NCBI GenBank assembly: GCA_017501345.1
Contig: JAFVXC010000002.1
Span: 1 to 55,370, forward strand
DNA length: 55,370 nucleotides
DNA from: Clostridia bacterium
GTDB lineage: Bacteria; Bacillota_A; Clostridia; Oscillospirales; CAG-272
Direction of reading: 5' to 3'
In this document: positions 30,720 to 41,000 of the stretch, piece by piece
Layout of the letters: each line of letters opens with the position of its first letter
Position numbering within the stretch: position 1 is the first letter of the stretch
Made by a program: the position numbers and the translations under genes
Notes under the pieces: generated by a model
What the model was told of the DNA's origin: nothing
The model's database searches: none
What the model saw: only the letters and a program-made list of their open reading frames with translations

Positions 30720-32090
30720 ATGTCCGAACAAAAGATCCCCTACAAAATTTATCTGGAAGAAAGCGAGATGCCGAAGGAGTGGTATAACGTCCGCGCCGAT
30801 ATGAAGAACAAGCCGGAACCGCTTCTCGATCCCGAAACGATGAAGCCGATGACGGCAGAAAAGCTCGGTACGGTGTTCTGCGAAGAGCTCGTGCAGCAGG
30901 AGCTTGATGAAACGAATGCGTATATCCCGATCCCCGAGGAGATCCGCGATTTTTATAAGATGTATCGCCCCGCGCCCCTGATTCGCGCGTATTGCCTTGA
31001 AAAGAAGCTCGGAACGCCCGCAAAGATCTATTATAAGTTTGAAGGCAACAACACGAGCGGAAGCCACAAGCTGAATTCGGCGATCGCGCAGGCGTATTAC
31101 GCAAAGAAGCAGGGCCTTCGCGGTGTAACGACCGAAACGGGCGCAGGTCAGTGGGGCACGGCGCTTTCAATGGCTTGCTCGTATTTCGAGCTCGACTGCA
31201 AGGTCTATATGGTCAAGGTCTCGTATGAGCAGAAGCCCTTCCGCAGAGAGGTGATGCGAACCTACGGCGCGTCGGTCACACCGTCTCCGTCGACGGAAAC
31301 TGCGGTTGGACGGAAGATCCTCGAGCAGTTCCCGGGAACGGGCGGATCGCTTGGCTGTGCGATCTCTGAGGCGGTCGAGGCGGCAACGAGCAGAGAGGGA
31401 TACCGCTACGTGCTCGGAAGCGTGCTGAATCAGGTGCTCCTGCACCAGTCTATCATCGGACTTGAGACGAAGGCGGCACTGGATAAGTACAACATTAAGC
31501 CCGACATCATCATCGGTTGCGCGGGCGGCGGCTCAAACCTCGGCGGCTTGATCTCGCCCTTCGTCGGTGAGAAGCTCCGCGGAGAGGCGGATTACAGACT
31601 CATTGCAGTTGAGCCTGCGACCTGCCCGACCCTGACGCGCGGTGTTTATGCGTATGACTACTGCGACACGGGCATGGTCTGTCCGCTTTCGAAGATGTAC
31701 ACGCTCGGCAGCGGCTTTATGCCCGCAGGCACACACGCAGGCGGTCTCCGTTATCACGGTATGAACTCTGTGCTGTCTCAGCTTTATGCGGACGGTGTTA
31801 TGGAGGCGGTTTCGGTAAATCAGACCGAGGTCTTTGCGGCGGCGGAGGAGTTTGCACGCGTAGAGGGCATTTTGCCCGCACCCGAAAGCAGCCACGCGAT
31901 CAAGATCGCGCTTGACGAGGCAAAGAGATGCATCGAAACGGGCGAGGAGAAGACGATCGTCTTCGGTCTCACCGGAACGGGCTACTTCGATATGTTTGCG
32001 TACGAGAGGTTCCATGACGGTAAGATGGTCGATTACGTCCCGACCGACGACGAGATCGCGGCGAGCCTCAAGAATCTGCCGAAGCTTTGA
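30720..32090 (+). CDS. TrpB-like (TrpB2-type) tryptophan synthase beta chain
   Basis: A 456-residue PLP enzyme. NTSGSHKLNSA carries Lys117, ETGAGQWGTALSMA the substrate loop, and GCAGGGSNLGGL (about residue 260) the phosphate site. It has the longer N-terminus and the WYN.RADM..KP segment of the TrpB2 group, not of the classical TrpB that partners TrpA. It condenses serine with indole. There is no trpA beside it, and the T-box shows tryptophan control, so it probably salvages free indole. AAAGGAGG precedes the ATG. Confidence 0.9.
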   Translation: MSEQKIPYKIYLEESEMPKEWYNVRADMKNKPEPLLDPETMKPMTAEKLGTVFCEELVQQELDETNAYIPIPEEIRDFYKMYRPAPLIRAYCLEKKLGTPAKIYYKFEGNNTSGSHKLNSAIAQAYYAKKQGLRGVTTETGAGQWGTALSMACSYFELDCKVYMVKVSYEQKPFRREVMRTYGASVTPSPSTETAVGRKILEQFPGTGGSLGCAISEAVEAATSREGYRYVLGSVLNQVLLHQSIIGLETKAALDKYNIKPDIIIGCAGGGSNLGGLISPFVGEKLRGEADYRLIAVEPATCPTLTRGVYAYDYCDTGMVCPLSKMYTLGSGFMPAGTHAGGLRYHGMNSVLSQLYADGVMEAVSVNQTEVFAAAEEFARVEGILPAPESSHAIKIALDEAKRCIETGEEKTIVFGLTGTGYFDMFAYERFHDGKMVDYVPTDDEIAASLKNLPKL

Positions 32091-32117
32091 TCGACACGAA
32101 TATTACTATTACTAAGG

Positions 32118-32149
32118 ATACACTCGCACTTCGGTGCGGGTGTATTTTT
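32118..32149 (+). terminator. Terminator of the TrpB2 gene
   Basis: ATACACTCGCAC, loop TTCG, GTGCGGGTGTAT, then TTTTT. The region 32150-32267 beyond it holds no gene. Confidence 0.88.
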
Positions 32150-32267
32150 ATTGCATAGCCGTAAAGCAAGAATGGGGTAAAAATGCACAAAAAGGGGGCG
32201 TGGGCATCGTCGAAAACGAACAAATCACCAAAAATTTTTTTGAAAGGGAAAAATCTTGCGAATTTCC

Positions 32268-32295
32268 TTGACAAATTGCAAAAATGTTGTATAAT
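32268..32295 (+). promoter_or_regulatory. Promoter of the arginine operon
   Basis: TTGACA (32268-32273), 16 bases, TATAAT (32290-32295). Confidence 0.85.
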
Positions 32296-32329
32296 AAATG
32301 CATAAACGCGTTATAAGTTTGGATGTTGA

Positions 32330-32343
32330 TGAATAATTATTCA
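32330..32343. promoter_or_regulatory. ARG box (ArgR/AhrC operator)
   Basis: TGAATAATTATTCA is a perfect palindrome matching the ARG box consensus TGAATWWWWATTCA. It lies 35 bases after the -10 box in the leader of argC, as expected for repression by arginine-bound ArgR. Confidence 0.85.
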
Positions 32344-32461
32344 TAAATAACGTATAAACGCCTGCTAAAAACGCATATAGCCGTCCCGCGACTGTAGTGG
32401 AGAAGAGGGGGCGGTGTTTTGGCTTTTCATTTATTGTGACGGTAGGAAGGGAAGTGTAAGA

Positions 32462-33385
32462 ATGGTTAAGGTATTCATTGACGGCAGTGCGGGAACGACC
32501 GGACTTCGTATTTACGAGCGCCTTGAAGCGCGGAGGGAGCTCTCGCTCATTCGTCTTTCGGAGGAAAAGCGAAAGGATCCCGAGGCACGACGCGAAGCAC
32601 TCTGCGAGGCGGACGTTGCGTTCCTTTGCCTTCCCGATGCGGCGGCGATCGAGGCGGTCGCGCTTGCCGAGGGGGCGGATACTGCGATCATCGATACCTC
32701 AACGGCACACAGAACGGCAGACGGCTGGACGTACGGCTTCCCCGAGCTTTCGGGACAGAGAGAGAAGATCGCCGGCTCAAAGCGCATCGCGAACCCCGGA
32801 TGTCACGCGAGCGGATTCGTCGCACTCGTGAGACCGCTTGTTGAAAAGGGCGTTCTTCCGAAAAGCACGGCGCTGTCCTGCTTCTCTCTTACGGGATACA
32901 CAGGCGGCGGCAAAAAGATGATCGCCGAGTACGAGGACGCGGGAAGAGATCCGCTTCTCGACGCGCCGCGTGTGTACGGACTTACGCAGGGACATAAGCA
33001 TCTCCCCGAAATGCTCGCTCTGTGCGGACTGAATGTAGCCCCGATCTTTTGTCCGATCGTCGCACCCTTTGCGTGCGGTATGGAGGTTTCGGTGCCGATC
33101 TTCCGTAAGGATGTCGGTGCGTCTGCGGATGAGATCCGTGCGATCTACCGTGAATACTACAAAAACGGTCTTGTCCGATATGCGGACGAGGCGGATGAGG
33201 GAGGCTTCCTCTCTGCGGGTGCCTTCTCGGGCAGAGACGATATGCAGGTCACGGTCACGGGAAATGACGAGCGGATCGTGCTCGTTTCGCGCTTTGATAA
33301 TCTCGGAAAGGGCGCGTCGGGTGCGGCGATCCAGAATATGAATATTCTTCTCGGCGTCGAAGAGACCACGGGGTTGAACGTATAA
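32462..33385 (+). CDS. argC: N-acetyl-gamma-glutamyl-phosphate reductase (short, type 2)
   Basis: A 307-residue protein. IDGSAGTTGLRI is the NADPH-binding start, and NPGCHASG has the catalytic Cys114. HKHLPEM lies in the substrate domain. It reduces N-acetylglutamyl-phosphate to the semialdehyde, the third step of arginine synthesis. Its length and early motif place it in the shorter ArgC group rather than the 345-residue type. GAAGGGAAG precedes ATG 32462; upstream in-frame ATGs have no such site. It is the first gene of argCJBDF. Confidence 0.93.
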   Translation: MVKVFIDGSAGTTGLRIYERLEARRELSLIRLSEEKRKDPEARREALCEADVAFLCLPDAAAIEAVALAEGADTAIIDTSTAHRTADGWTYGFPELSGQREKIAGSKRIANPGCHASGFVALVRPLVEKGVLPKSTALSCFSLTGYTGGGKKMIAEYEDAGRDPLLDAPRVYGLTQGHKHLPEMLALCGLNVAPIFCPIVAPFACGMEVSVPIFRKDVGASADEIRAIYREYYKNGLVRYADEADEGGFLSAGAFSGRDDMQVTVTGNDERIVLVSRFDNLGKGASGAAIQNMNILLGVEETTGLNV

Positions 33386-33449
33386 AAAACGGGATCTCAC
33401 CACGGAGTATCCCATAAAGAAACGAAAAACATAGGAGACTATATTACAT

Positions 33450-34664
33450 ATGAAGATTATTTCGGGCGGCGTATGTGCCGCAAAGGGCTTTACGGCAAGC
33501 GGAATTCATTGCGGTATTCGTAAGAACCGTACGAAGAGAGACATTGCACTGATCTACAGCGAGTGCAAGGCGTCTGCGGCGGCAGTTTATACGACGAATC
33601 TCGTCAAGGGTGCGCCCCTCACCGTTACGAAAAATCACATTTCGGACGGCAAGGCACAGGCTGTTATCTGCAACAGCGGAAACGCGAACACCTGCAACGC
33701 AAACGGTATCGAGATCGCGGAGAAGATGAGCGATCTGCTTGCGAAGGAGCTCGGTATTTCGGCGTCCGACGTCGTGGTCGCATCGACGGGCGTCATCGGT
33801 CAGCCCTTGAACATTGAACCGATCGCAAGCGGCATTCCCGTGCTCGTAAAGGAGCTGTCACGCGATGGCGGTGAAGCGGCGGCTGAGGGCATTATGACCA
33901 CCGACACCGTGAAGAAGGAGATCGCCGTGGAGTTCACCGTTGGCGGCAAGACCTGCCACATCGGCGGTATCGCGAAGGGAAGCGGTATGATCCATCCGAA
34001 TATGGCAACGATGCTCGTGTTTATTACCACCGACGCGGCGATCAGCCCCGCAATGCTGCAGAAGGCGCTGTCAAGTGATATTGCGGACACCTTCAATATG
34101 GTCAGCGTCGACGGCGACACCTCGACGAACGATATGGTCACCGTGCTTGCAAACGGTATGGCAGGCAACGATGAGATCACAAGTGAGGGCGCAGATTTCT
34201 CCGAATTTATGAAGGCACTGAATACCGTTACGGTGTATCTTTGCCGTATGATCGCGGGCGACGGAGAGGGTGCGACGAAGCTCCTCGAGTGCAGCGTTTC
34301 GGGTGCAAAGGATACCGCGACTGCAAAGACTGTTGCGAAGAGCGTTATCTGCTCGAGTCTTCTCAAGGCGGCGATGTTCGGCGCGGATGCCAACTGGGGA
34401 CGCGTTCTGTGCGCGATCGGTTACAGCGGCGCGGACGTGGACGTTAGCCGCGTGGACGTTTCCTTCCGTTCCTCGAAGGGCGAGATCACGGTCTGCGTGA
34501 ACGGCGCGGGGGTTGAATTCTCCGAGGAGAAGGCGAAGGAGATCCTTCTCGAACGCGAGATTGAGATCATTGTGTCGGTCGGCGACGGCGACGGTAAGGC
34601 GACTGCGTGGGGCTGTGATCTCACCTATGACTACGTGAAGATCAACGGCGACTACCGCACGTGA
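33450..34664 (+). CDS. argJ: Glutamate N-acetyltransferase / amino-acid acetyltransferase
   Basis: A 404-residue protein. The self-cleavage site is Thr187 in GMIHPNMATMLVF, which splits the chain into alpha and beta parts. VICNSGNANTCN and GDTSTNDMV are further family motifs. It transfers the acetyl group from acetylornithine to glutamate, so the pathway is the cyclic one and argE is not needed. GGAGA stands before the ATG. It follows argC by 64 bases. Confidence 0.94.
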   Translation: MKIISGGVCAAKGFTASGIHCGIRKNRTKRDIALIYSECKASAAAVYTTNLVKGAPLTVTKNHISDGKAQAVICNSGNANTCNANGIEIAEKMSDLLAKELGISASDVVVASTGVIGQPLNIEPIASGIPVLVKELSRDGGEAAAEGIMTTDTVKKEIAVEFTVGGKTCHIGGIAKGSGMIHPNMATMLVFITTDAAISPAMLQKALSSDIADTFNMVSVDGDTSTNDMVTVLANGMAGNDEITSEGADFSEFMKALNTVTVYLCRMIAGDGEGATKLLECSVSGAKDTATAKTVAKSVICSSLLKAAMFGADANWGRVLCAIGYSGADVDVSRVDVSFRSSKGEITVCVNGAGVEFSEEKAKEILLEREIEIIVSVGDGDGKATAWGCDLTYDYVKINGDYRT

Positions 34665-34846
34665 CGGGGGGAGGGGCGCTGCCCCTGACCCCGCAAGGAA
34701 ACTTTTGCAAAAGTTTCCTTGACCTTCAAAACCTTTGAAAAAAGGTTAGAGGGAGAGTTTTATCTACAAAAGTTTTTGAAGATCCTTAAGAAACTTTTTT
34801 CAAAAAGTTTCTTAAGTGGGGGTATGGGGGCAAAGCCCCCGTATAG
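34665..34846. repeat. Intergenic palindrome-rich repeat between argJ and argB
   Basis: It has nested inverted repeats: GGAAACTTTTGC/GCAAAAGTTTCC (about 34697-34721), CTTAAGAAACTTTTT/AAAAAGTTTCTTAAG (34782-34816) and GGGGGC/GCCCCC near the right edge. The terminal GGGGCGCTGCCCC and GGGGGCAAAGCCCCC stems are typical of a dispersed intergenic element. It contains no gene and must be transcribed within the arg operon, where the stems could cause partial termination or RNA processing. Confidence 0.75.
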
Positions 34847-34858
34847 AGAGGATAATAT

Positions 34859-35725
34859 ATGATGGACAATCATTTTTCGAATGCGGAGCGTGCAGAGGTT
34901 CTGACGCAGGCGCTTCCGTACATTCGCAGATATACGGGGAAGATCGTTGTGATCAAGTACGGTGGAAACGCGATGATCAACGAGCATCTGAAGGAGCAGG
35001 TTATGGAGGACATTGCGCTTCTGTGGCTGATCGGCGTTAAGGTCGTGCTCGTTCACGGCGGCGGTCCCGAGATCTCTGAGCTGATGGACAGACTCGGCAA
35101 GAAGCCCGAGTTCGTGAACGGTCTGCGCGTGACCGATAAGGAGACCGTGGATATCGTTCAGATGGTGCTTGCGGGTAAGGTCAATAAGACCCTTGTCAAT
35201 CTGCTCGAAATGAAGGGCGGAAAGGCGATGGGCATTTCGGGTATGGACGGCCGTCTCATCGAGGCAGAGATGAAGGACGAGCGCCTCGGCTACGTCGGTA
35301 AGATCACGAACGTCAATATTATGCCCGTGATCGATCTTCTCGAAAAGGGATATATCCCTGTTATTTCGACGGTCGGATGCGATAAGAAGGGAAATGCCTA
35401 CAACATCAACGGCGACACGGCGGCTGCGTTTATCGCAGGTGCGCTGAATGCGGAAAGACTGATTATGATGACCGACATCGAGGGGCTTCTCAAGGACAAG
35501 GACGATCCCTCTACCCTGATCCCCGAGCTGACGGTCAGCGAGGCGAGGAGTTTACAGGAGGACGGTACGATCTCGGGTGGAATGATCCCGAAGGTCGAGT
35601 GCTGCATCGAGGCAATCACGAAGGGCGTCGAAAACGTCGTTATTATGGACGGACGCGTTTCGCATTCGATCCTGATGGAGCTGCTCACCGACGAGGGCGC
35701 CGGTACGATGTTTACGAAGGGATAA
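34859..35725 (+). CDS. argB: N-acetylglutamate kinase
   Basis: A 288-residue amino-acid-kinase protein. VVIKYGGNAM is the first phosphate loop and VLVHGGGPEI the second. GMIPKVECC near residue 240 binds ATP. It phosphorylates N-acetylglutamate, the second step. The N-terminal helix (about residues 1-20, ERAEVLTQALPYIRRY) is of the kind found in hexameric, arginine-inhibited kinases, so feedback inhibition is likely. Two ATGs stand together at 34859 and 34862 after AGAGAGGAT. Confidence 0.95.
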   Translation: MMDNHFSNAERAEVLTQALPYIRRYTGKIVVIKYGGNAMINEHLKEQVMEDIALLWLIGVKVVLVHGGGPEISELMDRLGKKPEFVNGLRVTDKETVDIVQMVLAGKVNKTLVNLLEMKGGKAMGISGMDGRLIEAEMKDERLGYVGKITNVNIMPVIDLLEKGYIPVISTVGCDKKGNAYNINGDTAAAFIAGALNAERLIMMTDIEGLLKDKDDPSTLIPELTVSEARSLQEDGTISGGMIPKVECCIEAITKGVENVVIMDGRVSHSILMELLTDEGAGTMFTKG

Positions 35726-35760
35726 GCTTATAGGCTTATCCTGCAAAGGAGCGAGTAGAA

Positions 35761-36927
35761 ATGAGCAAGATTCAAGAGATAGACAAAGAATACGTTGCGG
35801 GCACGTATGCGCGGTTTCCCGTCGAGATCGTTTCGGGCAAGGGCTCGGAGGTCTATGACAGCACGGGAAAGCGTTATATTGATATGGGCTCGGGCATCGG
35901 CGTGACAGCGTTCGGCGTATCGGACGATGCGTGGGTGAAGGCGGTCACAGAGCAGCTTTCCCGCGTTCAGCATATGTCGAATCTGTATTATACCGAGCCG
36001 TGCGGCAAGCTCGCACAGCTGCTCTGCGAAAGAACGGGAATGAAGAAGGTCTTCTTCTCGAACTCGGGCGCAGAGGCGAACGAATGTGCGATCAAGGTCG
36101 CGCGGAAATATGCGGCAGAAAAGAAGGGTGCGGAATACAGCACGATCGTGACGCTTGAAAACAGCTTCCACGGCAGAACGCTGACTACCCTTGCGGCAAC
36201 GGGGCAGGAGCATTATCACGAGCTCTTTCAGCCGCTCACCCCCGGATTTGTCCACACCCCCGCGAACGATGCTGAGGCGTTTTACAAGACGATGGAGAAC
36301 CATAAGGTCGCGGGCGTTCTGATCGAGTGCATTCAGGGCGAGGGTGGCGTAAATGCGCTCTGCTCCGATTTCGTTCGAGCGGTCGCCGATTATGCAAAGG
36401 AGCACGATATCGTTCTGATGATCGACGAGGTGCAGACGGGCAACGGACGCACGGGCGAGCTTTACGCATATATGAATTACGGTATCAAGCCCGACGTCGT
36501 ATCGACCGCGAAGGGCATCGGCGGCGGTCTGCCGCTTGGCGCTACGCTTCTTTCGGAGAAGGTCGAGAGCGTTCTCGGATTTGGTGACCACGGCTCGACG
36601 TACGGCGGAAATCCCGTGTCGTGTGCAGGCGGTTACAGCGTGATATCAAGGCTTGACGACGCTTTTCTCGCGTCGGTCAAGGAAAAGAGCGCTTACGTTT
36701 TTTCTACCCTGAACGGCGCGAAGGGCGTAAAATCGGTCAGCGGTATGGGACTTATGATCGGAATTGAAACCGAGAAGCCTGCCATTGACGTTGTGAAGGC
36801 GTGCATCGAAAAGGGCGTGCTCTGCCTTACTGCGAAGCATAAGGTTCGGTTGCTTCCCGCCTTGAATATCCCGATGGACGTTCTGAAGGAAGCGGTGGAT
36901 GTCATAAAGAGCGTTATTGCCGAATAA
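35761..36927 (+). CDS. argD: Acetylornithine aminotransferase
   Basis: A 388-residue class-III aminotransferase. FFSNSGAEANE binds the PLP phosphate, LMIDEVQTGNGRTG carries the ring-binding Asp, and STAKGIGGGLP has the PLP Lys near residue 251. It converts N-acetylglutamate semialdehyde to N-acetylornithine. AAAGGAG precedes the ATG, 35 bases after argB. Length and motifs are ordinary for ArgD. Confidence 0.95.
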   Translation: MSKIQEIDKEYVAGTYARFPVEIVSGKGSEVYDSTGKRYIDMGSGIGVTAFGVSDDAWVKAVTEQLSRVQHMSNLYYTEPCGKLAQLLCERTGMKKVFFSNSGAEANECAIKVARKYAAEKKGAEYSTIVTLENSFHGRTLTTLAATGQEHYHELFQPLTPGFVHTPANDAEAFYKTMENHKVAGVLIECIQGEGGVNALCSDFVRAVADYAKEHDIVLMIDEVQTGNGRTGELYAYMNYGIKPDVVSTAKGIGGGLPLGATLLSEKVESVLGFGDHGSTYGGNPVSCAGGYSVISRLDDAFLASVKEKSAYVFSTLNGAKGVKSVSGMGLMIGIETEKPAIDVVKACIEKGVLCLTAKHKVRLLPALNIPMDVLKEAVDVIKSVIAE

Positions 36928-36958
36928 AATTCGTTTGTTTGATTAGGAGAAGATAGAT

Positions 36959-37942
36959 ATGAATTTGAAGGGAAAGCATTTTTTGAAGCTGCTTGATCTG
37001 ACCTCCGAGGAGATCGCAGGACTGCTTGATCTCGCCGCGGATCTGAAGGCAAAGAAGAAGGCGGGAATCGCTCACAGAATGTGCGAGGGGAAGAGCATCG
37101 CACTGATCTTCGAAAAGACGAGCACCCGTACCCGTTGTGCCTTTGAGGTCGCGGCAGCTGATCTCGGAATGCATCCGACCTATCTCGATCCCACGGGCTC
37201 GCAGATCGGTAAGAAGGAGAGCATCGCGGATACCGCACGTGTGCTTGGACGGATGTACGACGGCATCGAATACAGGGGCTTCGGTCAGGAGATCGTCGAG
37301 GAGCTTGCGAAATACGCGGGTGTCCCCGTATGGAACGGTCTGACGAACGAGTTCCATCCGACGCAGATCCTTGCAGATTTTCTGACGATCCGTGAGCATT
37401 TCGGAGATCTCAAGGGCAGAAAGCTCGTTTATATGGGAGATGCGCGTTACAATATGGGTAACTCCCTGATGGTCGGATGCGCGAAGATGGGAATGCATTT
37501 CGTTGCGTGTGCACCGAAGAAGTATTTCCCCGGGGCAGAGCTTGTCGCGCAGTGCGAAGAGCTCGCGAAGGAAACGGGTGCAACGCTTGAATTTATCGAG
37601 GATCCGATGGAGGCAACGAAGGGGGCCGACGTGATCTACACCGATGTCTGGGTATCGATGGGCGAGCCCGATTCGGTCTGGAAGGAGCGCATTGAGGATC
37701 TGACGCCTTACCGCGTTACAATGTCTCTGATGAACAACGCAGGCGAGCAGTGCCGCTTTATGCATTGCCTGCCCGCATTCCACGATCTCAACACGAAGAT
37801 CGGAAAGGAAATTTACGAAAAATTCGGTATCGACTGTATGGAGGTCACGGACGAGGTGTTTGAAAGCGAGCGCTCGATCGTCTTTGATGAGGCAGAGAAC
37901 CGTATGCATACGATCAAGGCGGTTATGGCGGCGACGCTGTGA
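36959..37942 (+). CDS. argF: Ornithine carbamoyltransferase
   Basis: A 327-residue protein. EKTSTRTRC (residues 52-60) binds carbamoyl phosphate, FHPTQ and HCLPAF are the other signature motifs, and VWVSMG lies in the ornithine loop. It makes citrulline from ornithine. It is the last gene of argCJBDF, 31 bases after argD, with AGGAGAAG before the ATG. A terminator follows. Carbamoyl phosphate synthase and argGH are not in the window. Confidence 0.95.
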   Translation: MNLKGKHFLKLLDLTSEEIAGLLDLAADLKAKKKAGIAHRMCEGKSIALIFEKTSTRTRCAFEVAAADLGMHPTYLDPTGSQIGKKESIADTARVLGRMYDGIEYRGFGQEIVEELAKYAGVPVWNGLTNEFHPTQILADFLTIREHFGDLKGRKLVYMGDARYNMGNSLMVGCAKMGMHFVACAPKKYFPGAELVAQCEELAKETGATLEFIEDPMEATKGADVIYTDVWVSMGEPDSVWKERIEDLTPYRVTMSLMNNAGEQCRFMHCLPAFHDLNTKIGKEIYEKFGIDCMEVTDEVFESERSIVFDEAENRMHTIKAVMAATL

Positions 37943-37947
37943 CCCCG

Positions 37948-37978
37948 AAAGGACGGACTGCTCAGCGGCCCGTCCTTT
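37948..37978 (+). terminator. Terminator of the arg operon
   Basis: AAAGGACGG (37948-37956) pairs with CCGTCCTTT (37970-37978). Confidence 0.85.
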
Positions 37979-37990
37979 CTTCATTTTCTA

Positions 37991-38019
37991 TTGACAAGTA
38001 AAATAGGATATGGTAAAAT
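37991..38019 (+). promoter_or_regulatory. Promoter of the ABC/FtsX gene
   Basis: TTGACA (37991-37996), 17 bases, TAAAAT (38014-38019). Confidence 0.78.
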
Positions 38020-38050
38020 GAATTATCCGAAGCGTAAAGGAGGATAACGT

Positions 38051-41000
38051 ATGCTTGAAATACGTAACGTAACGAAAATTTATCACTCGAAGTCCGGGAC
38101 GTCGGTCAAGGCGCTCGATGACGTCAGTATCAGCTTTTCGGATACCGGAATGGTCTTCATTCTCGGTAAATCGGGAAGCGGTAAATCGACGCTTTTGAAC
38201 GTGATCGGCGGTCTCGACAGCTGTGACAGCGGAGAATTTGTCATCAAGGGGAAGTCCTCAAGACAGTTCGCGGGCTCGGATTTTGACGCCTACCGCAATA
38301 CCTTCATCGGCTTTATCTTCCAGGAATATAACATTCTCGACGACTTTACCGTCGGCGCGAACATCGGTCTTGCGCTTGAGCTTCAGGGCAGGAAGGCAGA
38401 CAACGCAAAAATTTCGGATATCCTTTCTGAGGTCGATCTGCTTGACTACGCAAAGCGTAAGCCGAACGAGTTATCGGGCGGTCAAAAGCAGAGGGTCGCG
38501 ATCGCGCGCGCACTCGTCAAGGACCCCGAGATCATTATGGCAGACGAGCCAACGGGCGCGCTCGACTCGAATACGGGCAAGCAGATCTTCGATACCTTGA
38601 AGGAGCTGTCGAAAAAGAAGCTCGTTATCATCGTCTCGCACGACAGAGATTTTGCCGAGCGCTATGCTGACCGTATCATCGAGATGAAGGATGGCAGGAT
38701 CTTCTCGGACGTGACGCGTCACGCAGTCAGTGCAGAGGAGATGAGTGACGGCATTCTCAAAATGACCGATAATCTTCTCCGCATCGAGAAGGGCTATCAG
38801 CTCACTGCGAAGGACGTTAAGATGATCAACGAGTACCTTCGTACGCGGGATAGCGATGTCCTGATCTCGAGTGACAGCCGCCTCAATGCGGGCGTTCGAT
38901 CGGCGGCGGGCATCGCAGAAGACAATACCTCGTCAGTCTTTAACGTAACCGACGAAAGACGTGACGTGCGGCGGAAGGACTATATGGTTGGGGAAGCGAG
39001 ATTCATTCGTTCAAGCCTTCCGATGAAGAATGCGCTGAAGATGGGCGGAAGCAGCCTTGGACATAAGAAATTCAGACTTGTTGTGACGGTGTTTTTGTCG
39101 CTCATCGCCTTTGCGCTCTTCGGATTTGCCGATACAATGGGCGCTTACAATAAGTGCCGCGCGGCGGTCGAGTCGATCCGGGACTCGAATATCCGCTACG
39201 CCGCATATTCGCTCGGCGTTCGTGAGAGCTACTCCTATCCTGACGGCGACTCGCATTACTACTATTCGACAGCGAGTATGAACGAGGATGATATCGAGTA
39301 TCTGAAGGAAAAGCTCGGAACCGATTTTATTCCCGTCTTTAACGGCTCGAATGATACCTGGACGTCTATCTCTCTTTCCTCGATGATGCAGAGCACGACC
39401 TATGTTAAGGATGCATATCAGGGTGTTCTCTATGGCTTTGCAGCCCCCACCGAAACCCAGATCTCGGAGCTCGGCTATACCGTAACGGGTACGCTCCCGA
39501 GCGGAGAAAATGAGGTCGCGATCAGTAGGCTCGTATACGAGATGCTGAATGCCAACGGATTTATCAACGACAGTAAGAACGAATCGGTGAAGGCGGGATC
39601 GCTGACGACCGATGTGAGTGGTGGTCAGAATTCGATCATCGGAAAGCATCTGTCGCTGAATATGAACGGGCGTCGCTTTGAGTACGAGATCACCGCGGTC
39701 GTTGATACGGGATTTGATTATAACCGTTACGCCGCGTATATTCCCGATACGAGCGGTCAGCAGCAGGGGGAGGAGGACGACGGAGGTCTCGCGGATATCA
39801 TTATGCAGATGGAGCTTGAAAATACGCTCCGTTACGGCTTCCACAACCTTGCGTTCGTTTCCTCCAAGGGGCTTCAGCAGCTTGAAGACAATATTCCCGT
39901 ATACAGCTTCGATTATATCGGTACGTCGATGAACTGGAGTTCCACGCTCCGCGGTGAAAATGAGAACGGTGACGTGTACGACGTGGCGTGGCTGAATTTC
40001 GTCGCGGATTCGAGCGTTCTCGCACAGCTTGACGTAGAGTGGATCGATGGTACGAGCCGTACAAAGCTCGGGGATAAGGAAATGGTTGTCAGCAGTATAG
40101 TCCTGGATCAGGTGCAGATGCCTGCGGTGGATCTTTCGGAGCGTGTGTACGGTGTTCTCCGGGAAATGGCAGGAAGCGCGTGGAAGGACGAATACCGTGA
40201 TATGTGGGTCTCTGAGGTGGTTCGACGGGTCGCGCTCGAAAAAGAGATTGAGGCGCATTTCGATGAATATCGCGCACAGGTGGCGCAGCTTTACTGGGAA
40301 GGCGCAACCGACGACGAGCTGAAGCAGTGTTGGCTTGATAACTACGAGTGGGTGCGTCAGGATATCGGTGCCGATAACCTGAAGACCGAGGAGGAGCTTC
40401 TTCGTGAGCCCGCGCTATATATCCTTGAAAATATCCTCGGGGAGGATCTGATCCGTGAGACGAACGCGCGTGAGATCAAGAACGGAAATGCCTTGATTTC
40501 TATTGTTGACAATCTTTCGAGGGAGATTAGTCTTCACGATATCGTATATACCGCCTGCAATCTTTACGGCTACTCCGAGGCATACCGTCAGGGTGCGACG
40601 CTGTACGAGAGCGATGCATTTAAGAATTGTGCTTTCGAGCGGTACGGCTACGATCAGGATTCGTGGAATGATCAGAATAGCGACGAAAAATACCGGATCG
40701 CAGCCGAGATCATTGCGAGCTATGTGATGAATACCCAGTATTATAAGGACGGATATTTCGTCGAAATGGATAAGAACGCCTATATCCCTCCCGTGGATAA
40801 GACCTACTCGGACTTTGCCCCGCATACGAAGAAGGTGTATTTTGATCTGACGGGTACGACGATGAAGGAGCTGCTCGAGGATTTCTATCTGCACGTTTCA
40901 AGCTGGATGGACGGCGAAAAAGAGACCGATTACAGGGATTATAAGATCGTCGGTATCTTCAGTAACGGAGAATACAATGATCTGATCGTCAGCGATGACT

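Noticed and set aside
32370..32405. Cobalamin-riboswitch-like CCCGCGACTGTA in the argC leader
   Set aside because: Only this short motif fits. The B12 box and the other conserved loops are missing, and an ARG box already explains regulation.
39011..40258. 415-residue minus-strand reading frame opposite the ABC gene
   Set aside because: It is a shadow frame. The plus-strand protein has clear ABC and FtsX domains through this region.
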